This document shows positions 48,898 to 58,430 of a DNA stretch of 64,000 nt, piece after piece. Origin of the DNA: Beijerinckia sp. 28-YEA-48 (GTDB lineage Bacteria > Pseudomonadota > Alphaproteobacteria > Rhizobiales > Beijerinckiaceae); NCBI RefSeq assembly GCF_900104955.1, contig NZ_FNSI01000001.1, positions 3,568,001-3,632,000 on the forward strand. Reading direction: 5' to 3'. Every line of letters starts with the position of its first letter. Position 1 is the first letter of the stretch. Both the position numbers and the translations under genes were made by a program. Below the pieces are notes generated by a model. The model searched no databases, was not told the origin of the DNA, and saw only the letters and a program-made list of their open reading frames with translations.

Positions 48898-50229
48898 ATG
48901 ACCGACCTGTTCCAGCTTTCCGCCGTCGAGGCCGCGCAGAAAATCCGCGCTGGCAAACTCAGCGCCTACGCGCTCACGCGCGCCTGCCTTGATCGGATCG
49001 AGGCGCTGGAAAACGCCATTGGCGCTTGGGTGCATCTCGATGCCGAGCGGGCGCTGGCGCAAGCGCATGACGCCGACCGGCAGCAGGCCGCCGGCGCAGT
49101 CAGCGGCCCGCTGCATGGCGTGCCCGTCGGCATCAAGGACGTGATCGACACGGCCGATCAGCCAACCCAGTTCGGCTCGCCGATTTTCGCCGGACGCCAG
49201 CCGGAGAACGATGCGACCTGCGTCGCGGCGCTGCGTGGCGCCGGCGCCATCATCCTGGGCAAGACGGTGACGACGGAACTGGCCTCGCTGACGCCAGCCG
49301 GCACGCGCAATCCGCTGGATCGTACCCGCACGCCGGGCGGCTCGTCATCGGGCTCGGCGGCGGCGGTGGCGTGCGGCATGGTGCCCTTGGCGCTCGGCAC
49401 GCAGACGGCCGGTTCGGTAATCCGCCCGGCCTCGTTCTGCGGCCTGTTCGGCTTCAAGCCGACACCGGGTTTCATCTCGCGTTCGGGCGTGCTGCTGCAA
49501 TCCCATACGCTCGACACCATCGGCGTCTTCGCCCGCTCGCTGCCCGATGTTGCCTTGATCGCCGATTGCCTGGGCGCGCAGGATCGCAGCGACGAGATCA
49601 GCTATCCGCGCGCCCTCTCGCGCCTGCTGGCCTTTCTCACCGAAGCGCCAGCCGAGAGTGGCCAGTTCGCCTTCTGGCGCACGCCGGCCTGGGGCCATAC
49701 GGAAGCCCGCACGCGCGAGGCGTTCGACGAACTGGTGCGCGAACTGGGCACCGCCTGCCAGACCATCGAAATGCCGAAAGACTGCGATCATCTCATCGCT
49801 TATCAACACACGATCCAGAGCGCCGAGAACGCGGCCTGGTACGGCTCGATCCTCGATCATCACGCCGAGCAATTGAGCCCGGCGATGCGGACACGGCTCG
49901 AAGCCGGCCATCAGGTGACGGCGCGCGCCTATATCGAAGCCGAGACGGCGCGCGATGTGCTTTATGCCGCCATGGCGCCGATCCTGCATCGCTACGACGC
50001 GATCATCTGCCCGGCGGCGCCCGGCCCCGCCCCGCTCGGACTGCAAGCGACGGGCAATCCGATTTTCAACGCCCTGTGGACTTATCTCGGCGTGCCGGCG
50101 GTAACGCTGCCGCTGCTCGAAGTCGATGGCCTGCCCGTCGGCGTGCAGCTGATCGGGCCGCGACGCGGCGAAGCGCGGCTGCTGCGCGCCGCGCGCACGC
50201 TGATGGAACGGCTCAACGCCGAGATCTAG
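48898..50229 (+). CDS. Amidase signature family hydrolase
   Basis: This 443-aa hydrolase acts on amide bonds. The Ser-cisSer-Lys triad is complete and correctly spaced: Lys80 in VPVGIKDVID, cis-Ser149 in TPGGSSSGSAAAV and nucleophile Ser173 in TQTAGSVIRPASFCG. The length is normal. The start ATG at 48898 has no strong ribosome-binding site. It converges with a GMC oxidoreductase, with 6 nt between the stops. It is not the GatA subunit, since no gatB or gatC is present and the GatA C-terminal region differs. Confidence 0.92.
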   Translation: MTDLFQLSAVEAAQKIRAGKLSAYALTRACLDRIEALENAIGAWVHLDAERALAQAHDADRQQAAGAVSGPLHGVPVGIKDVIDTADQPTQFGSPIFAGRQPENDATCVAALRGAGAIILGKTVTTELASLTPAGTRNPLDRTRTPGGSSSGSAAAVACGMVPLALGTQTAGSVIRPASFCGLFGFKPTPGFISRSGVLLQSHTLDTIGVFARSLPDVALIADCLGAQDRSDEISYPRALSRLLAFLTEAPAESGQFAFWRTPAWGHTEARTREAFDELVRELGTACQTIEMPKDCDHLIAYQHTIQSAENAAWYGSILDHHAEQLSPAMRTRLEAGHQVTARAYIEAETARDVLYAAMAPILHRYDAIICPAAPGPAPLGLQATGNPIFNALWTYLGVPAVTLPLLEVDGLPVGVQLIGPRRGEARLLRAARTLMERLNAEI

Positions 50230-50235
50230 GGTCGA

Positions 50236-51855
50236 TCAAACATTCTGCGCCGCCGGCAACAGAGGCTTGCCGAGGATCATGTCGGCGGCTCGTTCCGCCA
50301 TCATGATGACGCAGGCATTGATATGGGCGCCGACGATGCTCGGCATGGCCGAGGCATCGACCACGCGCAGACCCTCGGCGCCGTGCACGCGCAACTGCGG
50401 ATCGAGCACCGTGCCAATCGGCGCCGAACAGCAGGGGTGATGGACGGTGATCGCCGTCTTGCGGAACCATTCCTCGATATCGGCATCGCTATTGACCGGC
50501 GGCGGGCCGACAGGTCGCCCCCGGAACGCATCCATCATCTTCTGGTGGGTGACATCCAGCGCCAGCCGCGTGCCCTTGATGATGGTCTTGAGATCATCCG
50601 GATGGCTGAGGAAATTATAATTGATGCGCGGATGATCGTCCGGATTGGTCGAGCGCAGCGACACCTGGCCCCGGCTCTTTTGATGCAGAAGGGTTGGCCG
50701 GATGGCGAAGGAATCCTCGAACGCCGCCTTCAAGCCGGGAAACCACAGATCGGCCGCGCCGGACGTGCCACGGAAGATGAATTCGATATCGGGATAGGCG
50801 AGGCTGCTTTCGCTCTTGATGAAGGCGAAGAGATTACTCGGCACGGTGGTCGCCGGCCCTGTGCCAAAGAGATAGGCCTGGATCATGGCGAGGCTGATGC
50901 GATCGGCCCGCATCAAGTCATGGAACGGCCCCGGCCCGTTGCGCGCCCAGGAAAACCAGGCGGCCAGGTGATCCTGCAAATTGCTGCCGACCGGCAGATC
51001 GATCAGGGGATCGACGCCGACCTCACGCAGATGCGCGGCAGGGCCGATGCCCGACAGCATCAACAGTTGCGGCGTGTTGAACGTGCCGGAACTGAGGATG
51101 AGTTCCTTGTTGATCACGACCTTATGAGTCTGGCCGGCGCGCCGATATTCGAGGCCTGAGGCGCGCGTGCCGTCAAACAGGATCTTGGTCGCGAGAGCCT
51201 TGGTTTCGATCGTCAGATTTTTGCGGCTACGGACCGGATGCAGATAGGCGCGTGCGGTTGAATGGCGCTTGCCGTCCTTGATGGTGAACTGGACCTTGCC
51301 GAAGCCTTCGCTGGTGGCGCCGTTGAAATCGACATTCTCCGGGAAGCCACAGACCTTGCCGGCCGCGATCCAGGCATCGGACAGAGGATCCTTCGCCCGC
51401 GACCATTGGGTGCGCAGCGGGCCGGAGCCGCCGCGCCAGGTGTTCTCGCCTTCTTCCCAGGTCTCACTGCGTTTGAAATAGGGCAGCACCTCCCGATAAG
51501 ACCAGCCGATCGCCCCTTCCTTTTGAGCCCAGCGGTCGTAATCGCCGCGGTCGCCGCGCGTATAGGCCATGACATTGATGGAGTGCGAGCCGCCGACAAC
51601 CTTGCCGCGCATGGCCTCGATCGGCCGGTTCTGCAGGTTCGGCTCGGGATCGGTATCGTAACCCCAGTCATGCAGCCGGTGCTGGTGCAGTTTGCCGAGG
51701 CCGAGGGGAATGCGGATTAGCGGATCGGTGTCCCAGCCACCGGCCTCGAGGATCAGAACGCTGTGCTGGCCATTTTCGCTGAGGCGGTTGGCGAGGATCG
51801 ATCCGGCAGAACCCGCCCCGACAATTACGTAGTCATACCCTCGGCTCCCAGCCAT
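50236..51855 (-). CDS. GMC family FAD-dependent oxidoreductase (choline dehydrogenase-like), second copy
   Basis: This 539-aa flavoprotein is related to, but well diverged from, the one at 44471-46093. The FAD motif is in [22 protein letters not shown] signature 1 in [20 protein letters not shown] and signature 2 in [16 protein letters not shown]. The active-site region reads [20 protein letters not shown], with a double Cys after the His pair, which differs from the HPVSTAKMG of the first enzyme. The C-terminus ([19 protein letters not shown]) is typical. Confidence 0.93.
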   Translation of the reverse strand: MAGSRGYDYVIVGAGSAGSILANRLSENGQHSVLILEAGGWDTDPLIRIPLGLGKLHQHRLHDWGYDTDPEPNLQNRPIEAMRGKVVGGSHSINVMAYTRGDRGDYDRWAQKEGAIGWSYREVLPYFKRSETWEEGENTWRGGSGPLRTQWSRAKDPLSDAWIAAGKVCGFPENVDFNGATSEGFGKVQFTIKDGKRHSTARAYLHPVRSRKNLTIETKALATKILFDGTRASGLEYRRAGQTHKVVINKELILSSGTFNTPQLLMLSGIGPAAHLREVGVDPLIDLPVGSNLQDHLAAWFSWARNGPGPFHDLMRADRISLAMIQAYLFGTGPATTVPSNLFAFIKSESSLAYPDIEFIFRGTSGAADLWFPGLKAAFEDSFAIRPTLLHQKSRGQVSLRSTNPDDHPRINYNFLSHPDDLKTIIKGTRLALDVTHQKMMDAFRGRPVGPPPVNSDADIEEWFRKTAITVHHPCCSAPIGTVLDPQLRVHGAEGLRVVDASAMPSIVGAHINACVIMMAERAADMILGKPLLPAAQNV

Positions 51856-52032
51856 CCGTTGCCTCCGCTTAACGACGTTGCGAGATTTGCCACGACCGTA
51901 AGGGAGGTTTCGCGGTTAAGCCAATGGTTTCAGGGCGACCCAGCCGTTTCCCATTAACTTTTGCCGCCTAGCCTCGCGCCGCCTAGCGACGACTTTTAAG
52001 CGCAACCGACTTAGATTTGGACCTGTTTCATC

Positions 52033-52413
52033 ATGGCACAGCCGACCGGCCTGTCGATCCTGCTGATCCTCTTCACCGTCACCACCAATGCGGCCGCCCA
52101 GATCATGCTCAAACATGGCATGACGCGGCACGGGCCCCTGACGATCTCGTCCGATGGGCTCATCTGGACGGTGCTGTCGGTGGTGTTCAACCCCTGGGTG
52201 TTCCTGGGGCTCTGTACCTTTGTCATCAGCATGGCTTCGCATCTGGTGGTGCTGTCGCGGGTGCAGCTCTCCTTCGCCTATCCGTTCCTCAGCCTGGCCT
52301 ATGTTATTGTCACGGCCTGGGCCTATTTCGCCTTCGGCGAGAACGTCGGCACCCTGCGGATCGCCGGCATCGCCCTGATCTGTTTCGGCACAGTGCTTAT
52401 CTCCATGAGTTGA
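52033..52413 (+). CDS. Small four-helix EamA/SMR-like transporter (ArnE/F-like)
   Basis: This 126-aa inner-membrane protein has four helices (LLILFTVTTNAAAQIML, WVFLGLCTFVISMASHLVVL, AYPFLSLAYVIVTAWAYF, IAGIALICFGTVLISM). It resembles half-size members of the drug/metabolite transporter superfamily such as the ArnE/ArnF aminoarabinose-lipid flippase. It starts a three-gene run with an SDR and an aminotransferase (spacings 47 and 13 nt), which suggests export of a product that those enzymes make. That link is inference. Confidence 0.82.
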   Translation: MAQPTGLSILLILFTVTTNAAAQIMLKHGMTRHGPLTISSDGLIWTVLSVVFNPWVFLGLCTFVISMASHLVVLSRVQLSFAYPFLSLAYVIVTAWAYFAFGENVGTLRIAGIALICFGTVLISMS

Positions 52414-52460
52414 GCACGCTTTTTGCCACCACGCCGTAGAGAAGCGGGACACGACACAAC

Positions 52461-53474
52461 ATGAAACACATCATCATCGGCGGGAACGGATTTGTCGGCC
52501 AGCAACTGGCGGCCAATCTGGTCAAGGACGGCCACCAGGTCGTCGTCGCCGATATCGAGGACAAGCAGACCGACCACGCGGCTCAGGTCGAATTTTTGCG
52601 CATCGACGTCACCAACCGGTCGAGCCTCGACCGGATCGCCGTGACGGCCGACGACGTTATCTACAATCTGTCGGCGAAAATGCTGAGCCCGATCATGCCC
52701 CGGGCCAAGCGCCGCGATTTCTTCTGGCCGGTGAACTATCACGGCGTCGCCAACATCCTCGACTGGATGGGCAAGCACAATGCCCACCGGCTGGTGCATT
52801 TCACCACCGACATGATCTACGGCCACACCCATGAAGTGCCGACCGGGGAAGACGCGCCGGCCAAACCTTTGGGCGAATATGGCCAATCGAAGCTCGAAAC
52901 CGAATGGATGTGCGCCGACTGGCGCACGCGCGGCTTCGACATTTCGATCTTCCGTCCGCGTCTCATCATCGGGCCGGGCCGGCTTGGCATTCTCGAAAAG
53001 CTGTTCAAGCTGATCGATTATAATCTCCCCGTTCCGATGATCGGCTCGGGTCATAATCCCTATCAGTTCATCTCGGTGTTCGACTGCGCTTCCGCTGCCG
53101 AAGCGGCCTGGCGTGCCGGCTTCCCGAACAAGTCCTACAATCTGGGATCCGACGATCCGCCGCCCGTGCGCAAACTGCTGCGCGAGCTCATTACTGAGGC
53201 CGGCAGCAAGTCGATCCTTTTGCCGACGCCCGCGCCGTTGGTGAAACTGACCTTGAACACCCTCGATTTCATCAACATGCCGTTGATGGACCCGGAGCAA
53301 TATCTGATCGCCGACGAGGTGTGCATTCTCGACACCACGGCGGCCAAGACCGATCTGAACTGGAAACCGCTCTATCGCGACGAGGACATGCTGAAAGCGG
53401 CCTATCGCGAATATCGGGCAAGCCGCACCAAATCCGGTGCCTCGCCCTCTCCCGTCGCCTTCCATCGCCAATAA
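52461..53474 (+). CDS. NAD-dependent epimerase/dehydratase (extended SDR)
   Basis: This 337-aa enzyme is of the nucleotide-sugar epimerase type. The NAD motif GGNGFVGQQLA is at the N-terminus, the catalytic Tyr and Lys are in PLGEYGQSKLE with Thr from FTTDMIYG, and the substrate-side motif FRPRLIIGPGRLG follows. The C-terminal region (LNTLDFINMPLMDPEQYL) resembles 3-beta-hydroxysteroid or hopanoid-type SDRs as much as sugar epimerases. It lies between the small transporter and the aminotransferase genes. Confidence 0.88.
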   Translation: MKHIIIGGNGFVGQQLAANLVKDGHQVVVADIEDKQTDHAAQVEFLRIDVTNRSSLDRIAVTADDVIYNLSAKMLSPIMPRAKRRDFFWPVNYHGVANILDWMGKHNAHRLVHFTTDMIYGHTHEVPTGEDAPAKPLGEYGQSKLETEWMCADWRTRGFDISIFRPRLIIGPGRLGILEKLFKLIDYNLPVPMIGSGHNPYQFISVFDCASAAEAAWRAGFPNKSYNLGSDDPPPVRKLLRELITEAGSKSILLPTPAPLVKLTLNTLDFINMPLMDPEQYLIADEVCILDTTAAKTDLNWKPLYRDEDMLKAAYREYRASRTKSGASPSPVAFHRQ

Positions 53475-53487
53475 CAGGGCCTAATCG

Positions 53488-54921
53488 ATGACGATGACCC
53501 AGACGACCGACACGACGTCCGCACGCCCCAACCTGCTCTCCGTCGAACAGGCAAAGACACTCGACCTGGAAACAGTGCGCAAGCTGACCATGGCGCATCT
53601 CAACCCCGGCCAGCTGCATTTCATGCGCCTGCTTGGCTTCGATCGCGTGCTGATCGAGCGGGCCGAAGGCATGCATTACATCGATACGAACGGCCGCAAG
53701 ATCCTCGACTTCTTCGGCGGCTTCGGTTCGGTCGGCTTTGGCCACAACCATCCGCGCATCATCGAGGCACGCAAGAAATTCCAAGACGAGCAACGCCAGG
53801 AAATCTGCATGGCGTTCATGTCGCAATATGCGAGCGCGCTGGCCAAGAATCTGGCGGCCATCGCGCCTGGCGATCTCGACATGGTGTTTCTGGGCTCGTC
53901 CGGCTCGGAAGCCATGGAAGCGGCGCTGAAGATCGCCGAACAGGCGCAGGGGCCGGAACGATCAACCGTCGTCTACGCGGAGAATTCCTTCCACGGCAAA
54001 ACCAAGGGCACCTTGGCGGTCACCGACGGCGCGCTCTATCGCTCGCAATTCAAGCTCGCCGACAATACCCGGCGGGTGCCGTTCGGCGATATCGAAGCGC
54101 TGCGCAAGCTTTTCAGTGAAGATCGCAGCATCGGCGCCGTCGTGCTCGAAACCATTCAAGGTGGCGCCGGCATCGTCGAAGCGCCGACCGCCTATTGGAA
54201 GGGCGTGCGCAAGCTCTGTGACGAATTCGGCGTGTTGTGGATCGCCGACGAAGTGCAATGCGGCATGGGCCGCTCCGGTCGCTTCTTCGCCTTCGAACAT
54301 CATGGCGTCATCCCCGACGTCACCGCGCTGGCGAAGGCGCTTGGCGGTTCGAAATGCGCCATGGCGGCGATGATCGCGCGCCGCGACGTGTTCATGAAAG
54401 CCTACGGCCAGCCCAAGAAAGCCCTGGTGCATGCGCCGGCAACCTTCGGTGGCATCGGCGAAGCCTGCATCACCGCCATCGAAGGCCTCAACATCATCTA
54501 TGACGAAGGCCTGATGGAGAATGCCGCCGCGCAAGGCAATTACCTGATCGCGCGGCTTAACGATCTGAAGGCGAAATATCCGACCATCATCAAGGACGTG
54601 CGCGGGCGCGGCCTGATGATCGGCGTCGAATTCGCCGACATCAGCAATACGATGCCGTTTGGCCTGCGCCATATGGTGGCGCTGCTCGACGACAAGTTGA
54701 AAGGCTCGATCTGCGGTTTCGTCGGCGCGCTGCTGCTCATGCAGCACGATGTGCTCGTCGCCTTCACCGAGTATAACCGCAATGTCATCCGGCTGGAGCC
54801 GCCGCTCATCCTCGAGCAGGCGCATGTCGATCAGTTCATCACGGCGCTCGACGACATCCTGTCGCGGGGCATCACCGGCATCGTGAAGGATTATATCGCG
54901 CAGGTGGCACTGTCGAAGTAA
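53488..54921 (+). CDS. Class III PLP-dependent aminotransferase
   Basis: This 477-aa enzyme belongs to the acetylornithine/ornithine aminotransferase fold. The cofactor-binding pieces are GSSGSEAMEAALKIA, WIADEVQCGMGRSGRFF and the Schiff-base lysine in TALAKALGGSKCAM. The N-terminal HLNPGQLHFMRLLGFDRVLI resembles aminotransferases that act on long or lipid-like substrates; HpnO of hopanoid synthesis is one such member, but I cannot confirm that identity. It starts 13 nt after the SDR, so the two steps could make a ketone and then an amine. Confidence 0.88.
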   Translation: MTMTQTTDTTSARPNLLSVEQAKTLDLETVRKLTMAHLNPGQLHFMRLLGFDRVLIERAEGMHYIDTNGRKILDFFGGFGSVGFGHNHPRIIEARKKFQDEQRQEICMAFMSQYASALAKNLAAIAPGDLDMVFLGSSGSEAMEAALKIAEQAQGPERSTVVYAENSFHGKTKGTLAVTDGALYRSQFKLADNTRRVPFGDIEALRKLFSEDRSIGAVVLETIQGGAGIVEAPTAYWKGVRKLCDEFGVLWIADEVQCGMGRSGRFFAFEHHGVIPDVTALAKALGGSKCAMAAMIARRDVFMKAYGQPKKALVHAPATFGGIGEACITAIEGLNIIYDEGLMENAAAQGNYLIARLNDLKAKYPTIIKDVRGRGLMIGVEFADISNTMPFGLRHMVALLDDKLKGSICGFVGALLLMQHDVLVAFTEYNRNVIRLEPPLILEQAHVDQFITALDDILSRGITGIVKDYIAQVALSK

Positions 54922-54935
54922 CGCGTCACTCTAAC

Positions 54936-55107
54936 GCCTTGGTGTCATCCCGGACGCACCGCAGGTGCGATCCGGGAACCAGGGGCGTGTGACGCATATT
55001 GCTTGTCGTGATGCGTTGAAGAACGTGCGGCGTTGCTGCGATTGAAGGCTGTACCGCTTGCCCTGGCTCCCGGATCACGCTGCGCGTGTCCGGGATGACA
55101 CCAGGGT
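54936..55107. repeat. MITE-like inverted repeat element
   Basis: About 170 bp lie between near-perfect 18-bp terminal inverted repeats (CCTTGGTGTCATCCCGGA and TCCGGGATGACACCAGGG), with secondary pairing inside (ATCCGGGAACCAGGGGC against GCCCTGGCTCCCGGAT). It has no coding capacity and sits exactly between two convergent genes. I take it for a palindromic dispersed repeat of rhizobial type; it may also stop transcription in both directions. Confidence 0.75.
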
Positions 55108-55113
55108 GTCGGC

Positions 55114-56094
55114 TCAATCCAAACCAAGCTTGAACAGTTTCGACGCATTGGTGCGGCCGATCTTACGCCGATCCTCTTCGCCGATCGTCGCGCCGTCGAA
55201 CCAATCGCAGGCGTGATCGATGTTTTCGAACGGCCAATCGGTCGAGAACAGAATCCGGTCGGAACCGACTTCCAGCATGGTGTTGATCAACGCCTGGGTA
55301 CGGAAATTGCCCGAGGTCGTGATCCAGAAATTGTTCTGGAAGTAGTGGCCGATCGACTTCTCGCCCTTGTGCTTCTTGGAATTGACCCAGAGGTTGCGAT
55401 TGTCGACCCGCCACATGGAGAACGGCAGGCCCTCGCCCATATGGCCGATGACGATCTTCAACTTCGGATGTTTGTCGAACAGGCCCGAGCCCATCAGGCG
55501 CAGGGAGTGAACCGCCGTTTCCTGGCCAAAGGCCCAAGTCGGGCCCAGCAGCCATTCGGCACCTTTATAGATCTGCGACCAGCTCTCGATCGGATTACGC
55601 GGATGCAGATAGAACGGCACGTCGAGTTTTTCGCACTCGGCCCAGAACGGCAGATATTGCGGCAGATCGTAATAGAGGCAGGTTTCCATGTCGCCGGCAT
55701 TGGAGAAGCCGTTGACGAGCGAGCCCTTGAAGCCAAGATCCTTGATGCAGCGCTGCAATTCGCGGATGGCGAGATCGGGGTCCTGCAGCGGCAGAGCGGC
55801 GAGGCCCTGGAAGCGATCGGGTCGCTTGGCCACTTCCTCGGCCAGGAAATCGTTGGCGCGGCGCGCCATCTCATCGGCTTTCTTCACATCGGCGATGGCT
55901 TGCACAGCCGGCGCGTTGAAAGACAGCAGCATCATCTCCATGCCGTGCTTGTCCATCAGCCGCAGGCGCATGTCCTGAATGTCGAGAAGGCGGGCTTCCA
56001 ATTCGTCGGCGAATTGCGGCGGCACGAACGGCAGTGAATCGCCCAGTGTCTCGCGAAGCGCGAAATGTTCCTCAAGCCCGATCTTACCTTGCAT
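55114..56094 (-). CDS. Amidohydrolase-family decarboxylase, gamma-resorcylate decarboxylase-like
   Basis: This 326-aa TIM-barrel metalloenzyme belongs to the ACMSD-related non-oxidative decarboxylases. The N-terminus MQGKIGLEEHFALRET has the atypical E-x-H metal motif of 2,6-dihydroxybenzoate (gamma-resorcylate) decarboxylases. The other ligands and catalytic residues fall where that family has them: H164 in FYLHPRNP, H218 in IGHMGEG and D286 in FSTDWPFENIDHA. The start is fixed by GGGAGGA. It should interconvert a dihydroxybenzoate and a resorcinol-type phenol plus CO2, or act on a close relative such as carboxyvanillate. No ring-cleavage genes are nearby. Confidence 0.88.
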   Translation of the reverse strand: MQGKIGLEEHFALRETLGDSLPFVPPQFADELEARLLDIQDMRLRLMDKHGMEMMLLSFNAPAVQAIADVKKADEMARRANDFLAEEVAKRPDRFQGLAALPLQDPDLAIRELQRCIKDLGFKGSLVNGFSNAGDMETCLYYDLPQYLPFWAECEKLDVPFYLHPRNPIESWSQIYKGAEWLLGPTWAFGQETAVHSLRLMGSGLFDKHPKLKIVIGHMGEGLPFSMWRVDNRNLWVNSKKHKGEKSIGHYFQNNFWITTSGNFRTQALINTMLEVGSDRILFSTDWPFENIDHACDWFDGATIGEEDRRKIGRTNASKLFKLGLD

Positions 56095-56264
56095 CTCGAT
56101 CCTCCCAAATCAGTCGTTCAAGCCGCCCAAGCCACTTGCGTGCACTTGCACTCATTTGAGCCGACGTTGCTTTTTTGTCAATCGGCCCATTGGCGGCCCG
56201 TTGGCCATGGACATGCCTGTCGGGTCTCTTACCTTGCCCCCACAAACACAACGGGGGAGGGAAA

Positions 56265-57818
56265 ATGTACATCCGTGGGTTGCAGGTGCGTGGGTTGCAG
56301 GCGTTGATTTTGGCTGGCGCATTCATATGCACCGGCCCGGCCAGCGCCCAAAAGGCCAAGGACACGGTTCGGATCGGTTTTTACGAGCCGATCGGCAGCG
56401 TCCTGATCTATGACGACCCCCAACCGCAAAACGCCTTCGTCACCCGCGCCGCCTTCGACACGCTGATCTGCTATGCGCCGGAGAGCAAAAGCTTCGTGCC
56501 GAGCCTTGCCAAAGCCTGGCGACAGCCCGACGACAAGACCCTGGAATTCGACCTGCGCGACGACGTGAAATTCCACGATGGCGCGCCGCTCACTGCCGAG
56601 GACGTCGCTTACACCCTGAACTGGCTGATCGATCCGGCCTCGCCCTATCGCTTCAAGGAGAATTTCTCCTGGGTGAAAGAGGCGACCGTGGTCAGCCCGC
56701 TGACGGTGCGCATCGCCTTCCGCGAGATCAATCCGACAGCACTGTCGCGGCTCGCCACCAGCCTGTTCATCCTGCCCAAACATGTGCATGAGGCGCTGGC
56801 CGACAAGGCGACGTTCGGTCGCCGCACGCCCATCGGCACCGGCCCCTATCGTGTCGCGGGCGTCGATCTCGCCAAGGGTATCGTGCTGACACGCGCCACA
56901 GCCTATCCGCAGGCGAGCCCGTGCAAGCCGGCAGCGACCGTCAACCGGATCGAAGGACTGCCGATGCCCGATGTGCAGACGCAAGCCGCGCAGATGATCA
57001 CCGGCGGTCTCGACGTGATGCGCATCTCGACGCGCGAAGCCGGCGAGACCTTCGAGCACGACAAGCGCTTCGTCATGACCTCCATCGACGGCATGATGGT
57101 GCAGTACATCTCGTTCGACGCGGCCAACCGCTCGGGCAATCCGATCCTGTCGGACGTGCGTGTGCGCCGCGCCTTGGTCCAGGCCATCGATCGGCAGGCG
57201 ATCGCCACCAGTGTGACGCCGGGCCAAAAACCGCCGCTGAAGACCGACGCCCTGTGTTTCCCCGTGCAGATCGCCTGCGCCTGGAACACGGTGCCGCCAG
57301 CCTTCGATCGGGCCGCCGCCAAGAAGCTATTGGTGGAAGCCGGCTATCCCAACGGCTTCGAACTGGAACTCACCGCCTTCGCCTCCGCCGCCCAATTGGC
57401 GGAAGCCATCGCTGGCGAGTTTCACAAGATTGGCGTGCGCGCCAAGGTGAGCCCGGTGACCTTGGCCGCCTATCGGCAGAAACAACGCGACGGCAAACTG
57501 CAGGCGGTGGTGGCTTTGTGGACCTCGGGCGGCCTGCCCGATTCCTCCTCGACCGTCGATTTCCTCTTCGCCAAGGGGCCACGCGACTTCTCCCGCGATG
57601 GCCTCATCCACCAATTGGCGGATGAAGCGATGCACACCAATGACGAAGCGGCGCGCAAATCGCTCTATGCGCGGATTTACGACCGCGTCAACGAACAGGC
57701 TTATGTGCTGCCCATCTCCGGCCGGCCTGACGTCTTCGTCCATTTGAACGAACTGAATATCGGACCAGGATCGCTCAGCCCTTACAGCATCGAGGCCAAC
57801 GAGTTCCGCTGGAAATAA
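56265..57818 (+). CDS. ABC transporter substrate-binding protein, family 5 (peptide/opine type)
   Basis: This 517-aa periplasmic binding protein is of the DppA/OppA class. The ATG at 56265 follows GGGGGAGGG and starts a signal peptide ending GPASA before QKAKDTVRIGFY. Family signatures include AWRQPDDKTLEFDLRDDVKF with HDGAPLTAEDVAYTLNW, and the C-terminal VLPISGRPDVFVH. No permease or ATPase genes are next to it, so it is an orphan receptor. It diverges from the decarboxylase gene, which may hint at an aromatic or related ligand; that is weak inference. Confidence 0.92.
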   Translation: MYIRGLQVRGLQALILAGAFICTGPASAQKAKDTVRIGFYEPIGSVLIYDDPQPQNAFVTRAAFDTLICYAPESKSFVPSLAKAWRQPDDKTLEFDLRDDVKFHDGAPLTAEDVAYTLNWLIDPASPYRFKENFSWVKEATVVSPLTVRIAFREINPTALSRLATSLFILPKHVHEALADKATFGRRTPIGTGPYRVAGVDLAKGIVLTRATAYPQASPCKPAATVNRIEGLPMPDVQTQAAQMITGGLDVMRISTREAGETFEHDKRFVMTSIDGMMVQYISFDAANRSGNPILSDVRVRRALVQAIDRQAIATSVTPGQKPPLKTDALCFPVQIACAWNTVPPAFDRAAAKKLLVEAGYPNGFELELTAFASAAQLAEAIAGEFHKIGVRAKVSPVTLAAYRQKQRDGKLQAVVALWTSGGLPDSSSTVDFLFAKGPRDFSRDGLIHQLADEAMHTNDEAARKSLYARIYDRVNEQAYVLPISGRPDVFVHLNELNIGPGSLSPYSIEANEFRWK

Positions 57819-57903
57819 GCGGTCGCAGCAACTGTTGCGCGGCGAAACGCAGTCTTGCAATCTCCTGCGTTCGCCGCGAAGTTGCTTGGATATCGATGAG
57901 GGG

Positions 57904-58422
57904 ATGATGAAAGCAATGGCTTCGAGACACGTGAACCGCCTCCTGCAAAGCCTTGGCTTGCTCGTGCTTTGCGCCGGCTCCGCCGCCGCGCAGGACGCAA
58001 CATTCACGGTGAAGCAGTTGACGCTTGAAAGCGCGCTCAAGATTGCGCAGGGCGCGCTCGAGACCTGCCGCAAGCAGGGCTTTCAGGTGGCGGTGGCGGT
58101 TGTCGACCGCGCCGGCGTGACGCAAGTGCTGCTGCGCGACCGCCTTGCCGGGCCGCATACGATCGAGGTCGCCGCCAACAAGGCCTGGACGGCCGTCAGC
58201 TTCCGCCTCGATACACTGCAATTGACGGAAGCGACCGCCGCCGGTGGGCTGTCGGGCTTGCGTTCGATCAGGCGCTTCGTCGCGGTCGGCGGTGGCGTGC
58301 CGGTGGAAGCGGGCGGCAGCGTGCTCGGCGCAGTGGGTGTTTCGGGTGGTCCTGGTGGCCAAGCGGACGATGCCTGCGCCCGCGCCGGTTTTGAGGCCGT
58401 GCGCGCCGATCTCGAGTTCTGA
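57904..58422 (+). CDS. Secreted DUF336/GlcG-HbpS heme-binding-type protein
   Basis: This 172-aa protein carries a signal peptide ending GSAAAQ and then one DUF336 (GlcG/HbpS-like) domain: LTLESALKIAQGALETCRKQ, VAVVDRAGVTQVLLRD, and VPVEAGGSVLGAVGVSGGPG. Members bind heme or small ligands or are of unknown function. ATG 57904 (with 57907 adjacent) is chosen because AGGGG precedes it and the signal peptide follows. It lies 85 nt after the binding-protein gene and may share its transcript. Confidence 0.85.
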   Translation: MMKAMASRHVNRLLQSLGLLVLCAGSAAAQDATFTVKQLTLESALKIAQGALETCRKQGFQVAVAVVDRAGVTQVLLRDRLAGPHTIEVAANKAWTAVSFRLDTLQLTEATAAGGLSGLRSIRRFVAVGGGVPVEAGGSVLGAVGVSGGPGGQADDACARAGFEAVRADLEF

Positions 58423-58430
58423 GATTGCGC

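Noticed and set aside
48898-50229. Reading the amidase as the GatA subunit of tRNA amidotransferase
   Set aside because: No gatB or gatC nearby, and a shorter, different C-terminal region; the shared features are only those of the amidase signature family.
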